Of a stretch of 64,000 nt of DNA, positions 1 through 13,200 are shown in pieces. The stretch comes from Ptychodera flava (Eukaryota > Hemichordata > Enteropneusta > Ptychoderidae): NCBI RefSeq assembly GCF_041260155.1, contig NC_091933.1, forward strand, positions 23,466,599 through 23,530,598, written 5' to 3'. How positions within the stretch are numbered: position 1 is the first letter of the stretch; every line of letters starts with the position of its first letter. The position numbers and the translations under genes are program-made. Below the pieces are notes generated by a model. That model did not search any database. It was not told the origin of the DNA and saw only the letters and a program-made list of their open reading frames with translations.

Positions 1-542
1 AGTCACTCCTTTCAAAAAGATTTCAGTAAATCAGCCACTGATTTCTGTGAAAGTGATAGAAGTTCAACATACAGTAACAAGAAGTCCAAAACATTGAGAT
101 ATGTCTATGCAGTGATCATCACATCTGCCTGTCAAACCTATTAAACCACCAAATTTTATTGGTATACTGTCACGTTTTGATCTTACACTTTAATTCATTT
201 AATATTCACAATATAAACTAACCTACTCACAAACAAACTGATACCATCAGATCAATAATATAATTTTCTGTTCATTTTGTAAGATTATCAGAACTACAGT
301 CATACATGTGTTATGTAATTAAACATTACAAGAAGGCCTCTCAATTGTTACACTTCACATCAACCAAAAAATTCATGAAAACGTAAAATTTAAACATTTT
401 GTACTCACCTGCTCTGTTCATATCTATACAGACTTGATTTTCCCAGCTTTATTGTACATCCTGAAAATATATTTTGAAGATGGGAACATGAGTAAGAGAA
501 CCTCTATACACAGTAGGTTTAAACAGGGCACACTTTGAATTA
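1..542. other. Non-coding stretch, no gene seen
   Basis: AT-rich DNA without a convincing exon on either strand. The only long open frame that reaches into it (449-712, minus) is produced by the iterated terminal repeat of the foldback element that starts at about 543. Confidence 0.5.
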
Positions 543-1096
543 CAGTCAACTCGCACTTTTTCCAACCCGCCCAGAACCAACTCGCCCGATTCCAACTCGC
601 CCGATACCAAGTCGCCCGATCCCAACTCGCCCGATACCAACTCGCCCGACGCCAACTCGCCCGATGCCAACTTGCCCGTTGTTTTGAGATGGGGTGTAGT
701 TGTAGATTCCATGTACGCTAACCCGATGGCCCGAGGCCAGCTATTTTCATATCATGCCCGGCCAGTAACTCGTGAAAGACGGTCCTGCTGTTCCTATAGA
801 CGTGAGCCAGTATAACTGCAGTAACTATCCCTATACGTAAAGAAGCCGAACGAAATTTATTTTTTTCAAGAGATTTGCAAAACGTGAAATTCGCAAATAA
901 AAAGTTTTCCGTGTTGGCACATATTTCAAGCCGCACCTGTGGTTCTCAATGTTAGAAATATTTGTTGTTAGAAATAAAACGTTTTATAAGTACCAGGTAC
1001 TCATAAATTGCAAAATAGTATCGGGCGAGTTGGCATCTGGCAAGTTGGAATGTGCGAGTTGGTTCTGGGCGGGTTGGAAAAAGTGCGAGTTGACTG
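543..1096. mobile_element. Foldback element with iterated terminal inverted repeats
   Basis: The left end begins CAGTCAACTCGCAC and the right end finishes GTGCGAGTTGACTG, its reverse complement, and the match runs on through TTCCAACCCGCCCAGAACC. Inside the left arm the phrase CCAACTCGCCCGAT is iterated about six times with small changes; the right arm holds only about two iterations. No transposase frame is visible in the roughly 350 bp centre. I infer a non-autonomous foldback or MITE-like element. The target-site duplication is not clear, and the family is not recognised. Confidence 0.75.
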
Positions 1097-1439
1097 GTAC
1101 CCCACACTTTCAATGCTTGACTAAAATATGTTTTGCAAAGTTACAAACAACTAAGATAAATCTTAAACAAATGTGATGCGAATACATTTATAATAAACAA
1201 TTATTTATTATGAACTTCAATCATTTCAGGTGATTTATTGGCACATTTTACTGTAATGGCATTATCGATTTACTGTGTGTGAGAAGTTCACAGCTGCAAC
1301 GATAATTGGAGGGCAGACTTTCAACTTCACAATAACAAAGTTGACAATGTCCCACTTTGAAAACTTGAAATTGATTATTTAAATGCATTCTGTGATAAGC
1401 AAGCCAGGTGGAATCTATGCAGTAATGAGAGGAAAATAT

Positions 1440-1627
1440 TTAACGCATAGTATTTGCACACACACCATGACTTAATGTTGTCTGTTCGTCCACTTCTGTA
1501 TCATTCACCAGGCACGGAGTCATGATGGAAAAGGGAAATAGAATGACCTCATTCTCCTTGCTGACAATCTCACAACACAGTCCTTTACAGTCTTCATCTG
1601 GTAAAACTAAATCATAATCTCCCCAGC
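1440..1627 (-). CDS. Possible terminal exon of an unrecognised gene
   Basis: On the minus strand an acceptor-like TTCAG is followed by an open frame of about 61 residues starting WGDYDLVLPDEDCKG and ending in a TAA stop. The composition (acidic, Cys-containing, no low-complexity bias) is protein-like and the acceptor is reasonable. I could not place upstream exons confidently between 1,640 and 4,500 and I do not recognise the sequence. It may be the last exon of a gene whose first exon lies near 4,200-4,480, divergent from the STPG gene, or it may be a chance frame. Confidence 0.25.
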
Positions 1628-1639
1628 CTGAAGATCCAA

Positions 1640-4150
1640 GCATTACACAGAAGTTAATAAATCAAAAAAAATTACAAAATTAAATCTAGCATGGGTCAAA
1701 ATACAAAAGCAAATTAACCTCATGAAATGCTATACAGAACTGTATGAAGACTATCACAGATGTAGAGAATCTCTGTACCTGTTGAGAAAACCCATTATTG
1801 GCACTATGACATGAGTAGGTGAGTGTTACATTAATGGTGCTTATTGTATAACAACAATACAAAGATAGGATCTTTTCTCAATTAGTGATTACATTGAAAG
1901 TATTAAAGTGGATCACCAGGTCACATTTGTCATGAAAAAACAGTTCAATGTATTAGTAGTTGAAAAAACACTGGCTTTTATAAAAGATAATTATTAGAAT
2001 GTTGATCATAAAAAATGCAACAAGCATGCAGGTATTGGGTGACGTCAACCAGTGAGAATTGATGACCCAGGTAAAACGTAAATGATAATTAAATGGGGTG
2101 CCATGAGTTTTTTGATCAAGGATGGTATTGAACATTGATGAAGAACACCTTCAGAGACAATGTATTGTGCAAACAAAGCCTTGCACTGTCATTCAAGACC
2201 CTTGAACATCACAAGACACTTGGTAAATCTTGAACATTTGAAGGCCTCAAGAGATGGACATACTGTAAACATGTTTGTAAAATAACAGCAGCTGATGGAA
2301 CACATATAGATTTGGCTCAATACCACTTTTTACTGACTTTGCAGATTGGGAAGAGGCAGGTTAGCAGGATATGGATCAGTGCTGAAACTGAGATACAGTG
2401 TGTTACACTAACAGCAAAAGTAAAATTCTTTTCATCTTCTTGACAACATCAAAGTGCATATCAACATACAGTTATATCAGATTCAATACCATAAATCTGA
2501 TTAAAGTAAAATAATAATGTTTGTCTTTTTTTACTGTGATCTCTGTTGTTCAGGAGTAACTGTACATTGCAATAATAACAACACATTTGTGGAATCAAAG
2601 ACGCTTTGTCAAAGCTTTATCATATGAATACAGGAAGCAGTTGTGCTACCATGTCCCAGGTATTGTATCAAGGTAAAACATGACAGTGTTGGCCCACAGA
2701 GAAAGCACGGAGGCATATCAGTTTACAGCAGACAAGCTCAAGGCAAACATGAAAAAATATTAAAGATACTTGAAACAAAGCCAAAAACAATTCCACCGTC
2801 ATTTAGATTCTCAACAACGCACAAGGACATTGTTGACCTTTGACTCTATTATGTATTACCAAAGATTAATACAGTCACTTTTATTACGAGTAGGCTTCTC
2901 CATGACAAGACTTATCAAATACCATGGTGTAAACAGCAAAAATACAACTACGCATGGTATGTGGAAGTGGTATTTTACTGGACAGAAAGCACAAAATTTA
3001 TATTTCCTCATGAAGCTGAGCTCAATATTTACTGCTTAAACACCTACACACACCAACTATCACCTACACATACCAACTATCTAAGCATTCACAGCTCTGA
3101 GTATGGCCCTTTGAGATTCCTGGAAGCAGTGTTATTTATAGGTAATGGTGAAGACACTGCTCACAAGTCTTCCTGAAATCACAAGTGAAATCTGCCACTG
3201 ATTCCGATGACTCACTCAGGTGTGCCCAGGTGAAACCCTCAGTTCCCCCTATTGTGGACAATGCAAGCACAGCCTGAGGTAATAACAGGTTACATTTTAT
3301 GACAGTGCAACCCACACAATGGGCGTGTTGCTCAACGAGTCATGAAGGCTTCGTGGAGACTGTGTAACTGTCATATGACTATTCTTTGTTTTCCTTAGGT
3401 CAGGTGTCACTCTAATTGCCCTGCGTAAATTAGAGGATAACCTGTATTGGCTATTACTAATGCATGGATGTCTACTTTTTACATCCATGCTAATGGTAAT
3501 ACCACGAGGAAAAAATGAAAACATGGAAAAACATCAATAGTTAAAGTAAACTACATATTTTGTGAGTCAATAGTATAGGTTTTTTAATTGTTATCAAAGC
3601 ATACTTCTTCTGTCTTAGAATGAACAACCACATTATTTAATTCTTTACAGCGGTGCTACTGCTAGCGAGAAGCGAAGCTCTGAGTACGGGCCCTGCTTCT
3701 CGGTCTATGCGATCTTCCGTAGTCAATGATCAGATTGGCAAATGGTAGCTTTGGATATACAACAACATAAAAAGAACGAGCAAATAAAAATTTCCCCATA
3801 CGCAACTGAAAGCAATAAAATTACACGCTACACATAACGGAAGTCTACATGTATTGATATATGTTGCCAGCATTATATTTTCCTCATGTACACTGACTGA
3901 GTCTTTGATGTTCACTATACTGTAGTTCTGTCATTCACGTATTTTCAGAGATTTCGATAACGCGCGACAACACTGAGCTAAATGACAGTACCTCTCAGTG
4001 GTGTGTCGATATCGATGGAAGACTACAGCAGTCCGACTAAAGCAGTATTCAGTGAGTCAGTGTAGTAAACAACGTCAACGATTAGAAGCCAGGCCCCGTG
4101 TTAACTGTACTGTGTACATATTTTCATTGTTTGTGCTCAATACACGCGAT
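1640..4150. other. Long stretch without a supported gene
   Basis: Short frames occur on both strands but none has matching splice sites, family motifs or coding-like composition. A plus-strand acceptor-like TTCTTTACAG occurs at about 3,650 in front of a CpG-richer patch (3,655-3,720) whose meaning I cannot tell. Otherwise this is AT-rich intergenic or intronic sequence. Confidence 0.4.
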
Positions 4151-4194
4151 AAGCCTAAATATATTGCAGAAAAATAAAATATTCGTACCAATTT

Positions 4195-4475
4195 TGAGCG
4201 TCCTTTTTGATATGTGGTAAGTCTTCTTGCTTCTTAAGTCTAGCAGGCGTGGATACTCGTCTTCGGCGGTAGACGTCATATCTTAATTTTGCTATGAGTG
4301 AAGTGTAGCGGAGTCGACTCAATCGTGTACGCGATGCGCCATCTTGACATTTATGTCTCATCACGTGACAGTCTGGCCCCGTCGTCCTTTGCGGTGTCGT
4401 AAACTTTCGAAACTTGCTCGACGAGCAAAATACCATTTCAGATTTTTCTGCCATATCGCAAACCAAAATTTCAAC
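4195..4475 (-). promoter_or_regulatory. CpG-containing promoter-like region, possible first exon on minus strand
   Basis: This stretch is visibly richer in G+C and CpG than its surroundings. On the minus strand an open frame (ATG at about 4,471, beginning MAEKSEMVF) runs to a donor-like AATTG/GTACGA at about 4,190. A second ATG inside it, in the context AAGATGGCGC, gives only a seven-codon frame, which looks more like 5' leader. I read the region as a promoter or leader of a minus-strand gene divergent from the STPG gene; whether the frame is translated is uncertain. Confidence 0.3.
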
Positions 4476-5254
4476 GGTGTACCCCATTTTGTATTTAGCG
4501 TTTACCCTTTGAAAGATTAAAAAAACTGCACAGTTACTGATACCATGCACAGCGCGTCACTTATCCATGACATCGTCACGGTCCGCTCGTAAGGGTCTGA
4601 TTTCAGGGAGCATCCAGCTGCCCGGACAAGATACCTTGGCAAGCGAGGATGAGCATTGTTTCATCGAAATGTTCCTTGTGTTTTATTATTCGTTAAGTGA
4701 TAGAGGGGCCGTTTTCATTGATTTTTTTTTTTATTTTGACGTGACCTGATAAGTGGAAAGAATATCAAAATGCTCGTCATAAGCCTACATCTGTAATGAA
4801 ATGTCCAATGTTTGTCATGTAGGAGTATGAAGAACTGAAATTTCGGTCCAGAGCTCATATGTGAAGTAGACAATTGCTACACTGATGACAATGACTTGTG
4901 AAATAGGAGTTGCATTTCTCAATTTTTTCAGTCTTTCTTTCTTTCTTTAATTGTGCCGAAGACATTACATTGTTTACAGTGGGAGAAATGTGTGAAGTTG
5001 AACATGTGAAGAGCGTACTACAAACGTGAGATTTAATCAAGAGAAAGAAAATTCTTGTCGATGAACAGAGTGTTTCTATATTGCAAATGGTAAAAGCAAC
5101 TGTCTTCCCCATTTGGCCACCCAAAGCCAGTGCCCGGCCGGCGAACATTGAAACTCGAAGACACACAGCAGAACTCTATCTTGACGCGCATAACGTAGAT
5201 TCATTGATGACAAGCTTTGACATGGAACTTCTGGATCGCCGCCGTGCGACGTTC

Positions 5255-5268
5255 GATTCCATGGCAAC
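5255..5268. promoter_or_regulatory. X-box (RFX binding site) of the STPG gene
   Basis: The 14-mer GATTCCATGGCAAC differs at a single position from the symmetric X-box consensus GTTNCCATGGNAAC. It lies about 120 bp upstream of the STPG gene's start codon, the distance at which RFX sites usually sit in ciliary gene promoters. The site is read directly from sequence; the regulatory role is inferred from the known RFX control of ciliary genes. Confidence 0.6.
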
Positions 5269-5387
5269 TTGTCACTGATACAGCGATTCGAACGTCAAGC
5301 AACACATGCTCCAAAAAACAACAAACTGTGAAATTTGCATCATATTGTGGGAGTCTGGCTACTCAAAATACTTGGAAACTTTAAAAT

Positions 5388-8300
5388 ATGGATAATATTA
5401 CAGAAGATGTTTTAAAACCAGAAGTCGACGAGAGCACAAAAGAATGCTGTGGAAACAGAAAAGAGAGAAGAAAAAGTGAGTACTACAAGGTTTTTTTCTA
5501 TCATTCTTTAGGCCTATCAGGCGAAAGCGTTGAACTTGAATAAAAATATAAATATAGTTTCATTTACGTGCATCGTAAAATCAAAATAGTTATTGTGTGC
5601 ATTCCCGAGACACGACTACAAACATGAAAATAACATGAATTGTTGATTTATTTCATCGGCAGATATGACAAGCATGCGGACACCAATGGGTGAATACATC
5701 GTACCATCCGGAGGAAAGCCTCTTACACAGCAGGGTAAACAGCAATCTTGCAAAATGTTTTTGCTTTTGAAAACCGGGCGATTCCCTTTTTTACATATTA
5801 CAAATGGACGTTTTCTGAATAGATTTTCACAGAAGATTCATTATACTTCTGTAGCAGTTCTGTATCAGTTATTTTGCCTTTGCGTTATAACCGCTCGCAG
5901 TCATAGGTTTCACGACTGTGCCACAAATGGTGCTACAATTTTAAAACAAATATGTTTAGATTCTGAGTACGGCACACTTTGTGATGTCTTCTTCCCATCA
6001 ACTTTGTTCTTGAACAGCTATACCCTTACCCGGCCCCTCTGACTACACACCGAAGACAAAGATCACCAGCCCGTCCCAACCTCAGTACTCCATAGTCAGC
6101 AGGCCGAAATCAAGAAGAGGTATGTGGATGCGTCACCAGTTTGTATTTCTGTCAACGATATTCTATCTTGTAGAAATATTTTCCTTCAGTTCTATGTAAT
6201 GGAGACATAACATTGAAACCCATGTTAGAAATCTAACTTGTTAGCTTGCTATACACCCTGCGGCGGTCCCTTAATAGTATAATACAGCAAGTTCGTGCTT
6301 TGATATTTTAAGCGCGTCAAAATATTTCATCGAGTACATGCGCATTTCTTGGTATGTAAATTCTACGGTACTTTGAATCCATTGTATCTTAAATACTATC
6401 TCTTGAAAGACGGAAGATTCCCTGGGGCCTCAGATTATGACACAAGTCAAGACATGATATGGAAGGACAAGAAACTGTCGTTGAAGAACAAAGGAAAGAT
6501 GTGCATTTATGATGTCGATGGTAAGTGAATTTAACAAGTCATTTCGAGACTTGGAAACCTAGATACTGGTGTGGGGGCATTCTTGTGTTCCGTTGGTTTC
6601 CACAATGAATTTGATTTTAGATTCTCATCATCCGTCGGTTCATCCATTTATGTATCCGTACATTAATATTGCACAAACACGTTAGTAACGTCACCACAAA
6701 TACAAACGTTTCAAATTAAGATGTATTACTTAAATATAGAAATCGTGTGGAAACGAAACATCATTTCTTCAAAATTTACTCAACGGTATAAACCTCTTCT
6801 CTTGTTCATTGGTCACCCGTGCACATGTCCCCATAACCTTGGAGTAATAACAGCAACACGTTTGACGGCCTTAGCAATTATTTTGTCGTCTGCATGCAGC
6901 GGAGCGTCACTTGACTTGCAGTCTTGGACCTGCCTACTACGTCGATGAGTACAGGAACACGGGAAAACACGCTCCCGAGATCAGTGTGGCATCACGACAT
7001 CTCGATGGGGTCAACGCAGGTCACCCTGGTAGATTGGTGCAACCTGTTGATACACACGGTAAGTCACGTGACTGACTGAGGGTTCATACACGAGTTAATA
7101 TTACTATAAGTCGAACGAGAACCTTGACGAAACCAGTCAGGAACATCTTACCTATAGATTCCATAAATTTCACAGGAGTTGCAGTCTTTGGACAGTTTTC
7201 ACGATAGTTGGTACTGGTCGCTCTCCCGGTTTGAATCAAACATGATTGTAATGTGTTGGTGGCAGAAAAAGATGTGTTGAGAAATTAGAAGAAATCTTGA
7301 CGTGTTTCGTTACAAACGCATACAAAACATCATTTATTTGTGAACCTATACACTCTAGTCCTGCAGTTTTCCACTTGGCAAATGTATATTTTTTCAAAGC
7401 ACGACTACAAATTCCTAAAATAGGGGCCGATATTTTTACGTAAAATGCACAGGCTTTAGGACACCAGGACCAAACTACAGACCGAATTCAGGATACTGGG
7501 GAAGAGGGCCGAAGAAATCACTTGGTCTAAGCAACCCGTCCAAAAACCAAACTCTCGGACCAGGTCCTGCTGGGTATACCATCAGAAACCCAAAGAGCAT
7601 GCCAAGCTACTCTCTGGCAGAGAGACTAACCGAGGAGCAAGGGGAGGGTTGGCAACAAGGTAACTGCTCATCCAGACAGATCCAACCGAGAAAGTGCTAA
7701 CGGTTTAATTCCTTTCTGTCAGACTGGTATGTCAAATTTGACATGTTTGACCCGTAAAAGCTGGACCCAGTTTGTTCGAAGTTCAATAATCGTATAATGA
7801 TAATCATGAGACTTTGTAAAGATCTGAATAGAGAACGAATGGTAAAACGATGTCATTTGTTCAGTAATTCTACCAATTGCATGAGACTAGTACTGCTGAC
7901 AATGTTAGCACTTTCCTTTTTGTTAAGTTATATAAAACTAGAAACTTATGAATGTGTTGCATTAAAACTAGAAACTACTTAACGATGAAGGAAGATGATA
8001 GTGTTTTTGCAGTAAATATAAATGTGAGCCTTTTTGCACTTCTCTGTTCTCGTTTTTGGATTTTTTACAATTATCTCCTTTTGCTGATGGTCATCATTTT
8101 GTAGTTTCAGCCAAAGACAATAAGGTATGCGATAGAACTATTTGCGATTAAATCAAAGTAAAATCATATTGCCACAGTGCCTTGCTTATAAAGCTTTGTA
8201 TTTCTTCCGAACAGTCAGTGATGCCTGTGTTCCGGGAGCAAATGCATACAACATTGGTACAACCGTGGGGAAAGGAGTGGCCATGTCAGTGCGCAGTCGT

Positions 8301-9156
8301 CAACCAGTCAAAGAGAGTAAGTGAGCCCGACAATCTAAACAACATGACACCGTTCTTGAAAATTCATGGACGGTTTGCCTCTTCTCAAATTTTAAATTTT
8401 CGAGCTTGTTCTCAGAATTAATGCAAACTTTATAGATAATGCAAGTGAAATGAATTTACTGTGTAAATAATGTTGAAATATTATTATGCCCGTTCTGTTG
8501 CCATATTTTCTTGAACTCCGTTTTTCACACTACACATTCTTGTCATGTTTTTTTTTCACTTTAATGCATAGCATGGTATCATTGAGAGTGCGATAAAGCA
8601 ACTACAACTGACAAAATTTTGAACTCATTACAGCAACGACTGTTGTTACAGGCCTGGGGAAGTTTAAAATATACTTTAAAAGAATTTCGTCCGAGAAACT
8701 TAGAGGTAATGTAGAAGAGGATTGGGGGGGGGGGCACTATCTTCCTCTAGTCATTTCAATTTGCAAACTGTAATCTGAAATGCATGGATTCTATCTCTTC
8801 CCACAATAAGCATTCTTGATATCTGAGTTACTGTTTCAATCTAACGTTTGTATAATACCGTTTTTTCAAACTCATTTTCAGAACGAGTTGGTCCCAGCCC
8901 AAACGCTTACAACTTACCCGATTGCATTCGACGACGACCCACGGCAACACTGACATACAAACCATTTGAACCAAACGGTAAGTATATTTTTTTAATACTG
9001 GGATCACAGTCTCACAGAACTGGCACAAAGTTGTAATAGTTTCGGAGTTTGATTTCGTGATGTTAGTGAATCTCAATATTTCTCCCTGTTCTCCCTCGAA
9101 CTCGAGGGGTCTTGGATTTAATGACGCCATGTAATATCATAGGGAACTCAGTAATC

Positions 9157-9198
<42 letters not shown>

Positions 9199-10224
9199 GT
9201 TTATATTAGTCTTGATGTTGTTGACCAGTAAAATTCAACAAACATAGCTATTGTGTTGTTGTTGTGTTGTTGTTTAAAACGTAACGTAGATGTCCCATGG
9301 CTACTAGGACGCTATCATTATTGTAACCGATGCAACTCTCTCTGAACGTACGTACACTCTCTTCATACACTTACACAAAGAGAGTGTACGTTTGAGAGAG
9401 TTGCCTTGTAACTGTATGATAATTTATTCAGTACTTAGGCCACCGGCCTTTCATACAATAGGTGAACAATAAATATACAGACAAGTATAATGGGGCTTCA
9501 TGTGAATGAACTACAATCGAAATTGTACAGAGATAAACATGAAGAAAGTCAAGTTTTCTCTAAAAGGCTACCCCTTAGTTTGAAACTATAATAAATAAAT
9601 TTTGCCAGGTTTAATATGGTATGAGTATTTTCCGAGCTTAAAAGGCTAGAGTATTTCGTCAGTGATGGTTGATCATAAAAGAATGGTGAGAGGAATCTCT
9701 TCCTTAATTCCTTGTAAACTGGACAAATTAACAGAAATGAAATCTGTTTCAACTTGTTGCAAATCACACAACTGACATAATCGGTTTTCTCTTGGCAAAC
9801 CTTCAAAACGTCCACTCTCAATTAGTAGGTTATGATTCGAAATTCTAAATTTACAAAGATATAATCTAAACATTTCAATATTTATACATCTCAAATACTT
9901 TTCACATGACAAATTATTTTTAAATAACGATATGAATCCATCTTTGCAGATTTAGCCAATTCACTATGCCACAACTGTTGCCCAATATCAAGACATCTTT
10001 GTTTAAAATTGGAAATAAAAAGATATTCATTGCCCACAGCATGCGTCTCCCATGCAATGCCAAAACCATAACTAAATAAAAGGTCCTTGACCTTTTGGCC
10101 CAACAATAGAGAGAGTTGCATCGGGTCAAACAATGATAGCCTTTTTGTCGTGTATCTTAGGACATCTACATTACGTTTGAAACAACAACAACACAATAGT
10201 TATGTTTGTTGAATTTTAATGGTC

Positions 10225-10255
<31 letters not shown>

Positions 10256-13200
10256 CGACTGATATAAACAACAACAACAGCTAGATTCCTAGGTTCCAAA
10301 TGGTAATATTTGTGAATTAAATGAAAACCAGAGACCTTTATGATTGTCAGTTTTAAGGTAACTCCAGGCACAATTGATGGACGCGTGTTCACGTTATTTA
10401 GTTAACATTCAGACTTATACGACCATTTGCAACAGAGGCGGCGAAACCAGGACCGACGCAACTATGAACTGAACGACAAGACTTTCAACAAGCCCCTGCA
10501 TATTCGTGCAGGAAAGGATGTAAGCCCTGTTTCCCGGACATTCTACACTACCCTAGAGAAGGTGAGTTAAACTCTTTAATGATGTTGGAGTTTTCAAACA
10601 AGCCATTCTACAGATTGCTTGCCTATAGTAATCTTGTTTCATACATACGGGGTATGTTGACATAGGGTATGCTGACTTCATTATTACCGTCTTTTTCAGA
10701 CTGCACGCTTTTTCTCACTATCAACTATACACGTATGATGTTACGATGATTATGTCACTCAGGTACATGGATGGAAATTGTATTTGGTATTGGGCGAGAT
10801 ATGTAATATTAAACGTCCCCTTCCCCGAAATATTTTATTCATCATAAGGTTCCGCAAATTGAAGAGTACATTTAGAAATACAAATTGTACTCAAATTGCA
10901 CACACACAATAGCATGGTTCCCGCCTTCGTTCCCTTCATTGACCTCATTTACAGTTGACGAGACTTACATGTACATTTTGAAAGTGCCATTCAAACACAC
11001 GTCATCTTATGGCAAGAAAGAAATTCTCTCCTCCTGAATAAATGGCTGAAATGAAGCACCGTAGTTTGGTCTTGAATTATTGCTTCACTAGAATATGTGA
11101 TAGAATGATGCCATCCGTATCTTGTTAGTATATACTTTGATCGATACTGAATATTTTCTGTATTCTTTTTTATTTAACAGTAAAAGATGTGACCCCGGCA
11201 CCAGGTCATTATCACAAACCAGGGAAATTTACAGACAACGATAATCCTGCGTTTTCCATGGGCAAAAGAGCTAATCACGTGAAAAGTATGTCGTAAATCC
11301 CTGCTTAATTTTGAAAAAGATGGTTCGATGGATTTCTCTCAGTTTTTGTACTTTTGAATATATAGGACTCAGTAGATTTTCGGAAATATATTAACTTTTT
11401 ACCCTACATGAATGATGACACCTGTGGGCATACTTATGGTTGCGTAGGGTCTACCGGTACATGTGTGTGAAGATGTATAGCATCTTCACGCCGACTTACG
11501 TTGTGTAGAGCCCTCTCATGTATGACAATCAGCATATTCTCTTTTATCTTTACAGTTCACTCTTTGTCTTTACCGCTTACCCAAATTTGTTTTCCAACAG
11601 ACGAAGTACCGGGACCAAACCACTACAATATCGTCACACCCCATCGCCCTGACGCTAAGAAAGCACCAAGTTTCTCAATCACTGCTAAATCAGACCATCG
11701 AAAGTAGTAATGAAAGGATGGCACAAACTACACAAATGAGTTCAATTTACTTGAAGTACGTACTTCACGTACTTCAAGTAAATTTAACTCATTTGTGTAG
11801 TTTGTGCTATTCTTATCAAGCCATTGTAGCACAGCTGTTTAACGCTATGTACAAAACGCACAAAAAAACATGATAAAAAACATTGAAATGTTCCAAACAG
11901 GGATAAAAGATGCCATGAAAAGATCTTCACGAAAGAAGATTACACATACACCTTGAACACAGCAAGAGTGTCCAATTTTCTTCAGTTTAGTCTGACCCTT
12001 AAAACCATAGCTATAGGCTTTCTGAAATTTACAGATAACAAGTTATCGTATATTCCATTTCAGAAAATGCAAGTCCTGGTCCGGCTGCCTACTTTCCTAA
12101 GCCAATAGCTGACCAACCACGTTACAGCATGAGTAAAAGACACTCAGCAGGACATTCAGTAAGAACTTGTTGCATTTTATATTTTCGCTAAAAGTTTTAT
12201 GCATTCGGCAAAGAGGTGCACGGAAAAATATTGAGTGCCAACTGATCTGATGACGTCATGGTTTTTGACTGAATTGCAAGTTATTCGTAATCATCTCTAA
12301 AACAGTTACAACCTGAGAAATGTTTACGTTCAGCAAGACTTTAGAAGATAACCATAATGTACATGAGCATATCTCAACACTTAAAGTGCTTACTTTTTTC
12401 ACTAAGACATTATTTAAAGTCTTGGCAACAATCTACAAAGCTGTATACATTGTGAAAACCGTGATCGGCAAATAAGTTTTGCGGGTTTTTTTTGGGTGTG
12501 CGTATTGTGGTTTAACCCTTTCACCCCCAGTTCCCTGTATACAGGTCCAACTTTACCATAGAAAACAATGGATTGGGACAAACCATGGTGGTGAAAGGGT
12601 TAACCGCTGACCCTTTCATCAAAGGATTAGATACAGTGCTTGTGGTCACCATTGAAAACTGAATGAGTTCAGTAAACACTTTTTGGTTCACTGCCGGATT
12701 ATACAACTGAAGGTCCGCACCTGACAAAATAAGGTCACACATTGGCCAGTATTTGTTGTCAAGACATTGATCAAACTGGCAGTCTAGTGATGAATACAAT
12801 CACATCAGATGGTAAAAGTACTATTGCATATGGAATCTGAAGCCTTTGTAGGGTAAAAAAATCATAGGTGGTACATATTTCTTTGCATCAAGACACAGTT
12901 TCCATGATGTGAGATATACTTACAAACCAGACTGGTATACTTTCTGCAATCATCCAGTCGCAGCAATATGTTCCTCACTGCACGCAAGACCCAATTGCAA
13001 ACACAGCACAGCCACCTATAGCAGGAGGCAGCTAGTTGTATTGAAATTGGTCTTGAGACCTGTTCAGCAGATGATCTTACCTTAATAACCTATGTGCACT
13101 CCACATCATATTTTCTTTGTTCATCTTCTGACAGAATGTTCAAATCCAGCTCCCAATGCCTACATCGTGAAAACAGGGCAAACAGCCAAGGGCGTCTTCA

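Noticed and set aside
449-712. 87-residue minus-strand frame rich in SGEL repeats
   Set aside because: It is a translation of the iterated foldback arm (CCAACTCGCCCGAT), with no splice sites or independent evidence.
6919-6922. Acceptor CTTGCAG/TCTTGG for STPG exon 5
   Set aside because: It gives the wrong frame for GPAYYVDEY; the upstream CATGCAG at 6,899 gives the right phase.
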